The notes beneath the pieces are model-generated. The model had not been told where the DNA came from, searched no databases, and was given only the letters and a program-made list of their open reading frames with translations. Both the position numbers and the translations under genes were made by a program. A stretch of DNA of 64,000 nt, from contig CAKSAJ010000009.1 of the NCBI GenBank assembly GCA_934435195.1, forward strand, positions 1 to 64,000, read 5' to 3'. The stretch is from an uncultured Schaedlerella sp. (lineage in GTDB: Bacteria; Bacillota; Clostridia; Lachnospirales; Lachnospiraceae). Shown here piece by piece: positions 1 through 7,670 of this stretch. Position 1 is the first letter of the stretch; each line of letters begins with the position of its first letter.

Positions 1-1
1 C

Positions 2-139
2 AAGCTGAGGAATAGATCTTGGAAAATGTACATTTTTATTTTCCACTTTTTGATCATTTTTATATTGACATTTACATGGGAGCATAGAATCCGACAGAAA
101 AGGGGAACAGGTAAAAGCCAATCAGGAGCTGATCCTTAG
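2..139 (+). CDS. C-terminal end of a truncated or partial membrane protein
   Basis: An open frame runs from the left edge to a TAG at 137-139. It encodes about 45 residues: a hydrophobic stretch rich in Phe, Ile and Leu (one probable membrane span), then a basic, polar tail. It could be the end of a gene that starts outside the window, or chance. I do not recognise a family. No start can be assigned. Confidence 0.3.
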   Translation, partial: KLRNRSWKMYIFIFHFLIIFILTFTWEHRIRQKRGTGKSQSGADP

Positions 140-163
140 AAGTCACTGGGGGTTGTATTATTA

Positions 164-793
164 TTGGGCGATAAAATATTTACTTTATTATTGTCCGGAA
201 ATACCTATTGTAATACCGACTATCGATTTGATATTGAATTTTTTAGAAGCAGATCAAATACTTTATACGCTTATATATCCGGAAAAAATTTAAAGGATGA
301 GTATGAAAAGAGATATAGAAATCGCGGAAATACGGAAGGATTTCGGGACATATTTATTGGTCAATGGGAATTTAGAATAGAGGAATTGGGACAGAAAAAC
401 AGTTCTTTGGCAAAGCATATAGTACTTCAGGAAGGGCAGTATCTGTCAGATGTGATAAATTGTGTAAGTGGATGTGATGTGTACAAGGCGAAACAGATTG
501 AGAAATTCAGGCAAAAATTGTACCAGTTGCAAAATAATACATTGAAAGGCATTACAGTTAAAGAGGAAAATTTGGATTCTCTGGATGATGAAGAGATTAG
601 TGCAGTTTTTTATTTGAAGCCTATCTGTGAGGATGATATTGTTACGGATTTTGTTTGGATTTCTTCGAAAAGACAATTATGTAAATTATTAGAACAATAT
701 AAGCATGATGATTTTCGTACAATCCCAGAATTGTTATTTTTAAAATTAAGTTATACAGAGTCTGGTATCAGATGTATAGAGACAACAAGATAA
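164..793 (+). CDS. Hypothetical protein, 209 aa
   Basis: A 209-residue soluble, mixed-charge protein with no signal peptide or membrane span. The start is taken as TTG at 164, with a G-rich stretch (148-152) as a possible ribosome site; no nearby ATG gives a better spacing. I do not recognise the family. It lies alone upstream of repeat copy A1 and is followed by about 225 bp of non-coding DNA and repeats. The AT-rich composition resembles the other accessory genes up to 7.7 kb and suggests acquired DNA. Confidence 0.6.
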   Translation: MGDKIFTLLLSGNTYCNTDYRFDIEFFRSRSNTLYAYISGKNLKDEYEKRYRNRGNTEGFRDIFIGQWEFRIEELGQKNSSLAKHIVLQEGQYLSDVINCVSGCDVYKAKQIEKFRQKLYQLQNNTLKGITVKEENLDSLDDEEISAVFYLKPICEDDIVTDFVWISSKRQLCKLLEQYKHDDFRTIPELLFLKLSYTESGIRCIETTR

Positions 794-861
794 GTTTCCG
801 CTTTGTTTTGGAGATAATGACTACAATGCAATGATAATATTTCCGAAAGAATTGATTTGTG

Positions 862-960
862 CGGATTTATAAACTAATCAATATAGTACAATCTCAACAT
901 AAAAGGAAGAAGGGGGAACTGATTATGGAGCATGAAAGAAAACAGAAAAAATTTTGATTG
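862..960 (+). repeat. Direct repeat A, copy 1
   Basis: About 99 bp almost identical to 4364-4463. Both copies carry the same upstream leader, a purine-rich ribosome site (GGAAGAAGGGGG) and the first codons of a gene beginning MEHERKQKK. Copy 1 is one A shorter in the A-run and therefore frameshifted. It is joined directly to repeat B. Confidence 0.85.
925..957 (+). pseudogene. Truncated duplicate start of the 4427-5062 gene
   Basis: ATG at 925 begins the same codons as the intact gene at 4427 (MEHERKQKK). Loss of one A in the A-run shifts the frame to an immediate TGA at 955, and homology stops at 960 where repeat B begins. This is the remains of a duplicated copy whose body has been lost. 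Confidence 0.75.
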
Positions 961-961
961 T

Positions 962-1002
962 AAAGTACCTTTGGTGCCAGGCACAATAAACTCTTAACAC
1001 GG
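962..1002 (+). repeat. Direct repeat B, copy 1
   Basis: 41 bp, identical to 4326-4366 except for one base (G versus A in the core). The core contains the small palindrome GTGCCAGGCAC. With the other copy it brackets the gene block 1020-4304. Confidence 0.8.
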
Positions 1003-1019
1003 AGAAAAAGCTTTATAGG

Positions 1020-1454
1020 ATGCATCAAAGATTTCGATATAGGTTTGATTATTGCGATATTTTCAATATGGATTTATCTCTAGCTGAGTGGTTATATTCT
1101 CACATGCGGATGTATAAAGACAATAGTGTTCACGATGATACCCAGAACGCGGTTATCTTTGAAGGAAAAGAGTACACAGTAGAGGAGGCAGTGGACTGGA
1201 TCATAGAAAAGACGGGAGTATTCTTAAGACACAGCTATTATATCGATACGCATTTTGATTACATAACAGAGCATCCAATCCTGGGAAAGCTGATTTGCAG
1301 GATTAATCCGGCTACAAGGTCATATCGGCAGGAATATAAGAAGAAATACGAAGGTGAATTTGACCGCTTTGAGGATGACAAATACATAACAGAAGAGGAG
1401 TTTATTAAAGCAGCGAAACTATTTGTAGAAATAATGGGATATTGCTGGCTATAA
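1020..1454 (+). CDS. Hypothetical protein, 144 aa
   Basis: An acidic soluble protein of up to 144 residues, ending 13 bp before the SPFH gene start and probably co-transcribed with it. The start is uncertain: ATG 1020 has only a distant GGAG at 1001, which lies inside repeat B, and ATG 1068 (MDLSLAEW) has no clear ribosome site. The native 5' region may have been replaced when the A/B duplication formed. I recognise no family and see no signal peptide or catalytic motif. Its role presumably follows the SPFH/NAD-kinase-like pair downstream. Confidence 0.6.
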   Translation: MHQRFRYRFDYCDIFNMDLSLAEWLYSHMRMYKDNSVHDDTQNAVIFEGKEYTVEEAVDWIIEKTGVFLRHSYYIDTHFDYITEHPILGKLICRINPATRSYRQEYKKKYEGEFDRFEDDKYITEEEFIKAAKLFVEIMGYCWL

Positions 1455-1467
1455 GGAGGTATGTGCT

Positions 1468-2427
1468 ATGGGAATTAAGCATTATAAGTTTCAACCGAAT
1501 GAGTATGTTTTGGTGATGAAGAACGGAAAGATCGTAAATCAAGGTGTGGGACTATCGTTTTTCTGTAATACGTTAAATACGGGAATGTCGGTAGTTCCCA
1601 CGGTGTCATTTGACACATTCTTTGCTTTTGATGATGTGATGACTTCGGACTTTCAGAGTATCAATATTCAGGGAGATATTTCATATATTATCCGTGACTA
1701 TGAAAAGGTGGCCGGGATGATCGACTTTTCGTACACGGACGAAACAGAGTACGAGAATAAAAGGGTAGAGGCTAAGCAGGTCATGGGAAAGCGGATCACA
1801 AACTTGGCAAAGACAGCAGCATCCAAGTTTGTAAATGGCAGAGATGTAAAGGAGGTTATTCATTCCCATGAAGAACTTGCCGCATTTCTTACGCAGGAGA
1901 TGACATTAAACGAGGCTATTAAGGAACTGGGATTAGAGGTTGTCACAGTATCCATCCTGGCGGTTTCGCCTTCCTTAGATATGAAAAAGGCATTAGAGGC
2001 GGCTACAAGAGAGAAAATCTTCCAACAGCAGGATGATGCGATCTACGAGAGAAGAAATGCAGCGATAGATCAGGAACGGATCATTAAGGAAAATGAACTG
2101 AACTCTGAGATAAAGGTTGCTGAGAAGGAACATACCAATCAGATGCTAAGACATAAAAATACCTTGGAAGAAGTGGGGCTTGAGAGCAAGGTTACGAAAG
2201 AAAGGGCGGATGCTAAAGCCTATGCCAATGAAGTTGCACTGGGAGCGTTTAGTTCCGTTGACAAAGATGTACTATTGGCGATTCTCTTATCCGGAATTGA
2301 TAGTAAAACTTTGATCGCAAAAGCCTTCAACAGCCTTGCGGAAAACTCGGATAAGATTGGCAATCTGAGTATTTCGCCGGATCTACTGGAAACACTCACA
2401 TCTGCTAGCGGCAGTAAGCGTATTTGA
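1468..2427 (+). CDS. SPFH/Band-7 domain protein
   Basis: A 319-residue protein with an SPFH (stomatin/prohibitin/flotillin) domain over roughly residues 10-190, followed by a long charged helical region (about 175-260, rich in Lys, Glu and Gln) typical of oligomerising SPFH proteins. No N-terminal membrane anchor is visible, so it may form cytosolic or peripheral rings. AAGGAGG just upstream (1453-1459) supports ATG 1468. It is followed after 51 bp by the NAD-kinase-like gene. SPFH proteins usually act as scaffolds; the partner is unknown here. The family call is secure, the function is not. Confidence 0.85.
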   Translation: MGIKHYKFQPNEYVLVMKNGKIVNQGVGLSFFCNTLNTGMSVVPTVSFDTFFAFDDVMTSDFQSINIQGDISYIIRDYEKVAGMIDFSYTDETEYENKRVEAKQVMGKRITNLAKTAASKFVNGRDVKEVIHSHEELAAFLTQEMTLNEAIKELGLEVVTVSILAVSPSLDMKKALEAATREKIFQQQDDAIYERRNAAIDQERIIKENELNSEIKVAEKEHTNQMLRHKNTLEEVGLESKVTKERADAKAYANEVALGAFSSVDKDVLLAILLSGIDSKTLIAKAFNSLAENSDKIGNLSISPDLLETLTSASGSKRI

Positions 2428-2430
2428 TTA

Positions 2431-2466
2431 TATGATTCTGGCGGATTCCATATCGGATTCGCCGGA
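2431..2466 (+). repeat. Small intergenic hairpin
   Basis: The spacer between the SPFH and NAD-kinase-like genes holds inverted arms TCTGGCG and CGCCGGA around about 17 nt. There is no U-tract, so it is not a classical terminator; it may tune expression or mRNA stability between the two genes. Confidence 0.4.
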
Positions 2467-2478
2467 GAAGGGGGATAA

Positions 2479-3426
2479 ATGAATAAAAATGCAAATAAGA
2501 TCGTTCTTGTGACACAGAAGAGCCGCCTTCAGGAACTTCTGTACAAATACAATACAAAGGCACAGGCTAGGTTTCATATAGAGCATATGGGGGCGGACTT
2601 TTCCGATTATGAGTTGGAAGATGAGACATATCAGAAGTCACTATCCTTGGTAAAACAGATCGCCGACAGATACGCAAGGGTTACCGTGGTTGATAGGGAG
2701 TTTGTTCCCAATATGGTATTTGGTAAAGATGACATTGTGATCACTGTCGGTAGAGACGGCTTGGTTTGCAATACAATGAAGTATTTAAGCAGACAGAAGA
2801 TAATCGGTGTCAATCCCGATCCGACGAGGTGGGATGGGATACTGCTTCCTTTCGAGGCAGGAGAACTCGAAACAATAATCCCAAAGACGATAGAGGGTGA
2901 CTGTGATGTGAAAACGGTTACTATGGCAAAGGCTGTGACCAATGATGGACAGGAAATGCTTGCGGTAAACGATTTCTTCATTGGACCAAAATCTCATACA
3001 TCGGCACGATATGATCTAACTACGCGTCATGACATGGGAAGAGTCGTAACAGAATCCCAGTCTTCATCCGGTATTATCATCTCGACCGGGATCGGACAGT
3101 CGGGATGGTATAAGTCCGTAATGGCACAAGCTCAGGCAGCATGTGGGCTGTTTGGATTTGATGATGGTTGTGAATACAACGCGGTTGGATGGGATGAAAA
3201 GAAGCTGAGTTTTGTCGTTAGAGAACCATTCCCGTCAAATACCACTGGCGCCTCCATCGTATTTGGAATGCTTAAGGAAGGAGATCTGTTCAAGGTATTG
3301 TCCAAAATGCCGGAAAACGGTGTGATTTTTTCAGATGGAATGGAAGCTGATGCTATAAAGTTTAATGCCGGTGTTGAAGTAAGCATTGAGGTTGCAGAAA
3401 CAAAAGGATTTCTTGTGAGGGAATAA
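2479..3426 (+). CDS. NAD kinase-like protein
   Basis: A 315-residue protein related to ATP-NAD kinases and the wider diacylglycerol-kinase-like fold. Residues around 85-105 carry DDIVITVGRDG, matching the GGDG phosphate-binding motif with one Gly replaced by Arg. A VNPDP turn follows, and a Gly-rich STGIGQSGW segment near residue 205 occupies the place of the second conserved block. The altered first motif suggests divergent substrate use or weak activity. AAGGGGG precedes ATG 2479. Pairing with the SPFH gene suggests they work together, for example in a membrane-associated NAD(P) or nucleotide response; that is inference. Confidence 0.75.
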   Translation: MNKNANKIVLVTQKSRLQELLYKYNTKAQARFHIEHMGADFSDYELEDETYQKSLSLVKQIADRYARVTVVDREFVPNMVFGKDDIVITVGRDGLVCNTMKYLSRQKIIGVNPDPTRWDGILLPFEAGELETIIPKTIEGDCDVKTVTMAKAVTNDGQEMLAVNDFFIGPKSHTSARYDLTTRHDMGRVVTESQSSSGIIISTGIGQSGWYKSVMAQAQAACGLFGFDDGCEYNAVGWDEKKLSFVVREPFPSNTTGASIVFGMLKEGDLFKVLSKMPENGVIFSDGMEADAIKFNAGVEVSIEVAETKGFLVRE

Positions 3427-3427
3427 T

Positions 3428-3514
3428 ATGACCTATAAGACGTTTGACTTACAAGATTTGGATGAAGAGTTTTTTGATGAGCGAAAGGATGTTTTTTATG
3501 ATGAATTTGTTTGA
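3428..3514 (+). pseudogene. 28-residue ORF, probable truncated gene start
   Basis: ATG 3428 lies two bases after the NAD-kinase-like stop and opens a highly acidic 28-residue frame (MTYKTFDLQDLDEEFF...) that stops at 3512, overlapping the next gene in another frame. Its tight coupling to the upstream gene and natural-looking composition suggest the beginning of a third operon gene cut off by recombination. It could also be a genuine leader peptide. Confidence 0.4.
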
Positions 3515-4304
3515 GTTCTTTGAGAACTGGTATCCAAATACTTCAATTGTTATTGAAACAAATAAGGGTGAAATATTTAATGGTTTAGCAAAAGATACTC
3601 CTTCAGAATTACAGCGTAAATACTGGGTAAAAGCGGGACAGGTTAGAAATTCTGAAGGAAGAATGATTATACCAGTTGAGCATGAGGAGGAAATTAATCA
3701 GCGACTTGAAGAACGAAATAGCATAAGTTTTGATGCTGTTTTGCAGAATATATTAAATGATATTAAAATCAATGCTTCTATAAAAAAAGCTTTTGACGTA
3801 GTAGTGAGAAGCGCTAATGACTATTGTTATTACAGAAATTGGGATAGTTTTCCGATTGAAGCATTGGGACAAAGAAATAAAGAACGTTCTATGAGTCACG
3901 ACATATTTATTGCAGATATCAATTCGTTGTCTGCTTTGGTAGAAGAGGCAACAGGAAGGCGATTAGTCCCATGGAGGGTGGCACTAGGGGATGACAGCGT
4001 TGTATTAGGTGATTTTGCAGAATATATTATTGAACATTGGAAAAAATTGACTAAAAGACTTGAATTTATGGAGGCAATAAAGTGGGCTCAGGATCATCAA
4101 GGACAGGTTTTCTATTTAATGGAACATTCAAAGGATAGTCTTAACGCTAAGATACAATTAATGAATCAGTTTTCATTTTCGAAATTTCAGGCTCAGGCCA
4201 TTATTGATATGTGTGTGAGATTGTTTTCTGAAGATGAAAAAAAGAAAATTGAAAATGAGTTACAAGATTTACTTGAACAGATAAATTGTTTCCCAGAACT
4301 TTAA
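3498..4304 (+). CDS. Small protein with a GyrA/ParC-like coiled-coil segment
   Basis: A 268-residue protein; ATG 3498 is preceded by GAAAGG at good spacing. The C-terminal ~80 residues (about 190-268) resemble the coiled-coil/exit-gate region of type IIA topoisomerase A subunits: an amphipathic helix, a stretch ending MNQFSFSKFQAQAIIDM, which mirrors the GyrA/ParC pattern FGLSxxQAQAILDM, then a charged helix. The N-terminal 180 residues are not recognised. There is no catalytic tyrosine domain, so it cannot be a topoisomerase. Possible roles are interaction with or inhibition of gyrase, or convergent helix structure. The gene sits at the end of the block bracketed by repeat B. Confidence 0.6.
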   Translation: MMNLFEFFENWYPNTSIVIETNKGEIFNGLAKDTPSELQRKYWVKAGQVRNSEGRMIIPVEHEEEINQRLEERNSISFDAVLQNILNDIKINASIKKAFDVVVRSANDYCYYRNWDSFPIEALGQRNKERSMSHDIFIADINSLSALVEEATGRRLVPWRVALGDDSVVLGDFAEYIIEHWKKLTKRLEFMEAIKWAQDHQGQVFYLMEHSKDSLNAKIQLMNQFSFSKFQAQAIIDMCVRLFSEDEKKKIENELQDLLEQINCFPEL

Positions 4305-4325
4305 ATAGAAAAAATTGTAGGAGAG

Positions 4326-4366
4326 AAAGTACCTTTGGTACCAGGCACAATAAACTCTTAACACGG
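4326..4366 (+). repeat. Direct repeat B, copy 2
   Basis: 41 bp matching 962-1002 with one difference. The last three bases (CGG) are also the first of repeat A copy 2, so the two repeats are fused here in the order B-A, opposite to the A-B order at the first locus. Confidence 0.8.
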
Positions 4367-4463
4367 ATTTATAAACTAATCAATATAGTACAATCTCAAC
4401 ATAAAAGGAAGAAGGGGGGAATGATTATGGAGCATGAAAGAAAACAGAAAAAAATTTTGATTG
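4364..4463 (+). repeat. Direct repeat A, copy 2
   Basis: About 100 bp matching 862-960; it contains the leader and first codons of the intact gene at 4427. The two A copies differ by a few bases, mainly in the G-run and A-run, so the duplication is fairly recent. Confidence 0.85.
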
Positions 4464-5062
4464 AAAACTTTATGGAACAACACAAGAAAAGAAAAAGTAT
4501 CAAGAACATGTCAGAAATTATATCGTATTTAAAACTACATAACCTATATTTTAAAACGGATCAGGCGGATGGTATACCGAGAATAACGATGGTTTTTAAG
4601 AATTGTGACAGATGCCCGAATTATATCACAGAGGGGTGTATCTGGTTTTACGAGGAGTTTATGGAAGTAAGAGTTTATTATTCGAAATTGGGTGCAGAGA
4701 TCTGCCAAAAGTCGGAATATCTGTCTGAATTATACAGATTATTGAATTATATAAATGCCAGATTATGGGTACGTGTTTCAGATGGTCTGGAAGATGCATT
4801 ATATCAATCTCAATATCTAATATCGCCAAGATTTTATGTTACTGAAGATGAAATGCAAGATATTACAGCTACAATGCTTATTCCTTATACACATTTTGAA
4901 CTGGATATGCTGGAGATGAACGATTTTATTACAGCAGCGCTCCCAGACTTGTTAGATGGGTTAAGTATGCCAGTGTTTCTTTTGCTTGAAGGAAGGGTAA
5001 CCGTAGAAGAAGCTATAGACATGGTAAGGTTAGAATTTCTTGGGGAAAGAGGTGGGATGTGA
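4427..5062 (+). CDS. Hypothetical protein, 211 aa
   Basis: Start chosen at ATG 4427, seven bases after a GGGGGG ribosome site; ATG 4421 is possible but too close. The protein begins with a Lys-rich tail, then a region with three cysteines (CDRCPNYITEGC, about residues 60-72) that could bind a metal, and ends in an acidic helical part. I do not recognise the family. Its stop overlaps the GTG of the next small gene (ATGTGA), so the two are translationally coupled. The 5' end was duplicated at 862-960. Confidence 0.65.
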   Translation: MEHERKQKKILIENFMEQHKKRKSIKNMSEIISYLKLHNLYFKTDQADGIPRITMVFKNCDRCPNYITEGCIWFYEEFMEVRVYYSKLGAEICQKSEYLSELYRLLNYINARLWVRVSDGLEDALYQSQYLISPRFYVTEDEMQDITATMLIPYTHFELDMLEMNDFITAALPDLLDGLSMPVFLLLEGRVTVEEAIDMVRLEFLGERGGM

Positions 5063-5229
5063 AATATATTAAGAATAAAAACATACAGATAACTTTTACA
5101 ATAAAGGAAGAATTGTACTTCCGATTCAAGACATTATGTAAGGGAGAAAAGAAAAATCCAGCAACTGTTTTAAAGGAATTTATAAAAAAATATGTAGATG
5201 AACAAGAAAAAGAGAATTATGTCGATTAA
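5059..5229 (+). CDS. Small ribbon-helix-helix-like protein, 56 aa
   Basis: GTG 5059 overlaps the stop of the upstream gene and opens a 56-residue frame. The beta-strand NIQITFTI followed by two helices (KEELYFRFKTLC and NPATVLKEFIKKYV) fits the Arc/MetJ ribbon-helix-helix fold, which binds DNA as a dimer. Such proteins often act as antitoxins or autoregulators of the operon they overlap, so the 211-residue upstream protein could be its partner. A toxin activity is not shown by the sequence. Confidence 0.6.
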   Translation: MKYIKNKNIQITFTIKEELYFRFKTLCKGEKKNPATVLKEFIKKYVDEQEKENYVD

Positions 5230-5343
5230 GCATTAGATGTGCTGATATATAGAATGTTCAAAACGGTATAATCAGTTACAGATAAAAAGTGGATGCTGTT
5301 TATAAAATTATGAAGGGAGCAATTAGGTTGGAAAGATAACAAA

Positions 5344-6025
5344 AAAATTGAACTTTCAAATATGCCACGCCCATCACAACTCTATCGCCAGTAGAGATTG
5401 GGCGCATGGTCGTAAGAGGAATGAATGAGCAAATACAGAGGTTATTTCAAGAGGAGAACCTGTTAGAGTTCACCCGAGCGGAGACGCAAGGATGGTGTTA
5501 GTTGACACCAAGAGTTTTTTATTCGGTCATGGCACTTTGAAAATATCGTTGCAGACTGAAAATCATCTTAACGGATGGTTGAGTGTAGTAATACATTTGT
5601 GAACGATTTGTTGATGTTTCGATAGGCAGCCTCGATGCAGAGGAAGAACGGTTGATGCCTCACCCGAAAGGTGATGATTTTACACAGCCGAAACCGATAA
5701 CACATCAAGCCGCATGGGCGATGCTGCATGAACGCCCGGATATATGTGAAAAGCATATATGGAATCAAATCACAAGTGAGTAGCTAAAGGCAAGATATCG
5801 CAACGGCGACCAGGCTTGTGGATGGTGAAAGCTAGACAGGTCTACATCAGTAAGGATTCTGCCTGCAGTAGAGAAATCTATATGCAGGGTCCACAGAGTA
5901 TAAGGCTTATCGACGGATAAGACAAGAGGGATACCTCGACAAGATATTCTGTGCTAACATTTGTAGCTGCAAAGGTATTTTTGGGGTCCTCGGGTGACCG
6001 AGGGTATATTTGAGAGTTCAATTTT
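5344..6025 (+). ncRNA. Candidate large structured RNA (~680 nt)
   Basis: A gene-free stretch with no convincing coding frame. Its ends pair: 5344-5366 with 6003-6025 give 23 consecutive pairs, two of them G-U. Inside are many local hairpins: 5380-5384/5392-5396, 5493-5498/5505-5510, 5660-5664/5670-5674, 5716-5720/5733-5737, 5740-5746/5754-5760, 5862-5888 with a GAAA loop, 5906-5921 with loop GACG, 5926-5937 with loop GATA, and 5988-6003 with a GTGA loop. GNRA-type loops appear on the plus strand, which sets the likely orientation. Size and multi-hairpin design resemble the ROOL and GOLLD classes of giant bacterial/phage RNAs, but I cannot confirm membership. A small transposable element with inverted ends is the main alternative. 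Confidence 0.65.
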
Positions 6026-6083
6026 AAAAGACGTTTCTGTTTTTTATTATAGTTGGATTGGTGGCAGAGGAAGGTGAGAAGAA

Positions 6084-6449
6084 TTGGAGCGAAAACTTAG
6101 TTTGGATTTAGAAATACCCAAATATCTTAAACGAAAAAATGATATATCTAAAGCCAATAAGAAGTCAAAACACAAGCATCAATATGAAGAATGTCTAATT
6201 AGATATAAATGGAATTGGGAAGAAAACAAAATTCACACAGCACTCAACAGCTATTGTACTATCTGTGGGAAGATCAATGATAAAATGAAAAATTCTATTG
6301 TAATAGATTATATGCAAAAAGTAGATACACCAGTGGGTAAATGTTATATACAGATTTCAGAAGATGTATTATATGACATATATCATGGAAGATTACCAGT
6401 GTTTTTTGTAGAAGATATATGTAATGACAAATATGTGAATTTAGGATAA
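6084..6449 (+). CDS. Hypothetical protein, 121 aa
   Basis: TTG 6084 is preceded by AAGGTGAG at 6071-6078. The protein has a basic N-terminus (Lys-rich, about residues 14-32), a CTIC pair near residue 72 that looks like half a zinc site, with nearby His residues (HKHQY) as possible further ligands, and a C-terminal half of alternating strands. I recognise no family. The GNAT gene follows after 13 bp, so the two are likely co-transcribed. Confidence 0.6.
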   Translation: MERKLSLDLEIPKYLKRKNDISKANKKSKHKHQYEECLIRYKWNWEENKIHTALNSYCTICGKINDKMKNSIVIDYMQKVDTPVGKCYIQISEDVLYDIYHGRLPVFFVEDICNDKYVNLG

Positions 6450-6462
6450 ATGGTGATTATTT

Positions 6463-7068
6463 ATGAATACAGGAAGAGAAAGAGAAACAAAAAGATTAAA
6501 ATTATTACCAGGAGTCAATAAACGAGACTCCAAACCATTTTTGAAAATGCTACGAGAAGATGGTAATTTTCAAGAATTTTGCGGAGTAGAATTTTCGGAG
6601 AAAAACCTATCTAAGTTTGCAACGTATTTTGAAAGGACTGGGCAGGAAGAATGTATCTATTCCATTTTCCCAAAAGATTCTATAGAAGAATTTATCGGTT
6701 ATGTAGGATTTCATCGTGAGCTGAATGGAGATTATGAAATAGAATTCTATATAGCCAAAAACTACAGAAAAAATGGATATTGTGAAGAGGCTTGTAAGGC
6801 AGTAATAAAAACAATATTTGGAGAAGGAGTGTCAGTAGATCATAATCAGATCACGGTAGATAGATTGTATGCGACAACACTTGCAGAGAATACGCCTGCA
6901 GTAGAACTGTTGAAAAAGATAGGCTTTCACAGAGATAATCCAAAAGATGGATCACTTATAGTAAAGCAGGGATTTGTGGATGAAGATAAGAAAATTTATA
7001 TATGTCCCATCACTAAGTTGGTTGTTGAAAAAGATTTATTTTTCACAGACCTTGCGTTGAATCGATGA
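6463..7068 (+). CDS. GNAT-family N-acetyltransferase
   Basis: A 201-residue protein with the GNAT fold at about residues 25-170: the beta-strand IGYVGFHRE, the acetyl-CoA loop region IAKNYRKNGYCEEACKAV (a variant of the Q/RxxGxG/A motif) and the late helix ENTPAVELLKKIGF, all typical of RimJ/RimL-like enzymes. These transfer acetyl from acetyl-CoA to an amine; the substrate cannot be read. It ends just before the next gene and shares its strand and composition with the 6084 gene. Confidence 0.8.
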   Translation: MNTGRERETKRLKLLPGVNKRDSKPFLKMLREDGNFQEFCGVEFSEKNLSKFATYFERTGQEECIYSIFPKDSIEEFIGYVGFHRELNGDYEIEFYIAKNYRKNGYCEEACKAVIKTIFGEGVSVDHNQITVDRLYATTLAENTPAVELLKKIGFHRDNPKDGSLIVKQGFVDEDKKIYICPITKLVVEKDLFFTDLALNR

Positions 7069-7100
7069 TGCACTATATAAATAATAAAGGAGAAACAAGC

Positions 7101-7670
7101 ATGATTACAAATGAAGTATTTGCTATATCAAATAAGCCGGGAGAAGTAACGCTGAAAGGCTTTAATTATATAAAAGATAGGCTTCCTGATGATTTTGAGA
7201 TTTGTTTGATTGTTGAAAAAGATGGGCGTCTAAGTGCTGGTTGGTGGGATACAGGGTTATGGAGTACTGATCACGGGAAAATACCTGGAAGTTTCAGACA
7301 AAGTCGAGGAGGAGTTTTAGAATTTGATAGTGTGTTGGCATGGTTACCGATAGAGAAAACTGAGATAGATATAAAAGAATTATGGTGGAACCCGGAATAT
7401 CGTCTTATATCTATTATTTATGACAGTATTATGGTATTTGCAAAGGATGCAGATGACTATTTGACAATGGAGTATTATGGTGGAGACAAAGGAAAAATCA
7501 TTTTTCATATGGATGTACAGACTGGCAATATTTTAGAAACCGATAAAGACGAAATATATTACCTCCAATCAACGTTGAGAGCCTGGTACAACGATATGAG
7601 GGAAAAACTGTTGGAAGGCTATCAAAATGGGAAATTCACAATTTTGCCGGAATGGGATGAGCAGGGATAA
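7101..7670 (+). CDS. Hypothetical protein, 189 aa
   Basis: Start chosen at ATG 7101, preceded by AAAGGAG at 7085-7091; an in-frame ATG further upstream overlaps the GNAT gene and lacks a ribosome site. The protein is rich in Trp and acidic residues (GWWDTGLW, IKELWW), with no signal peptide, and appears to be a single globular domain. I do not recognise the family. It is directly followed by a metallophosphoesterase remnant and then the tRNA-like RNA. Confidence 0.6.
   Translation: MITNEVFAISNKPGEVTLKGFNYIKDRLPDDFEICLIVEKDGRLSAGWWDTGLWSTDHGKIPGSFRQSRGGVLEFDSVLAWLPIEKTEIDIKELWWNPEYRLISIIYDSIMVFAKDADDYLTMEYYGGDKGKIIFHMDVQTGNILETDKDEIYYLQSTLRAWYNDMREKLLEGYQNGKFTILPEWDEQG

Noticed and set aside
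5568..5768. Minus-strand coding gene inside the 5344-6025 stretch
   Set aside because: The frame is composed of repeated hairpin sequence, lacks a ribosome site and the composition is unlike protein; the RNA structure explains the region better.
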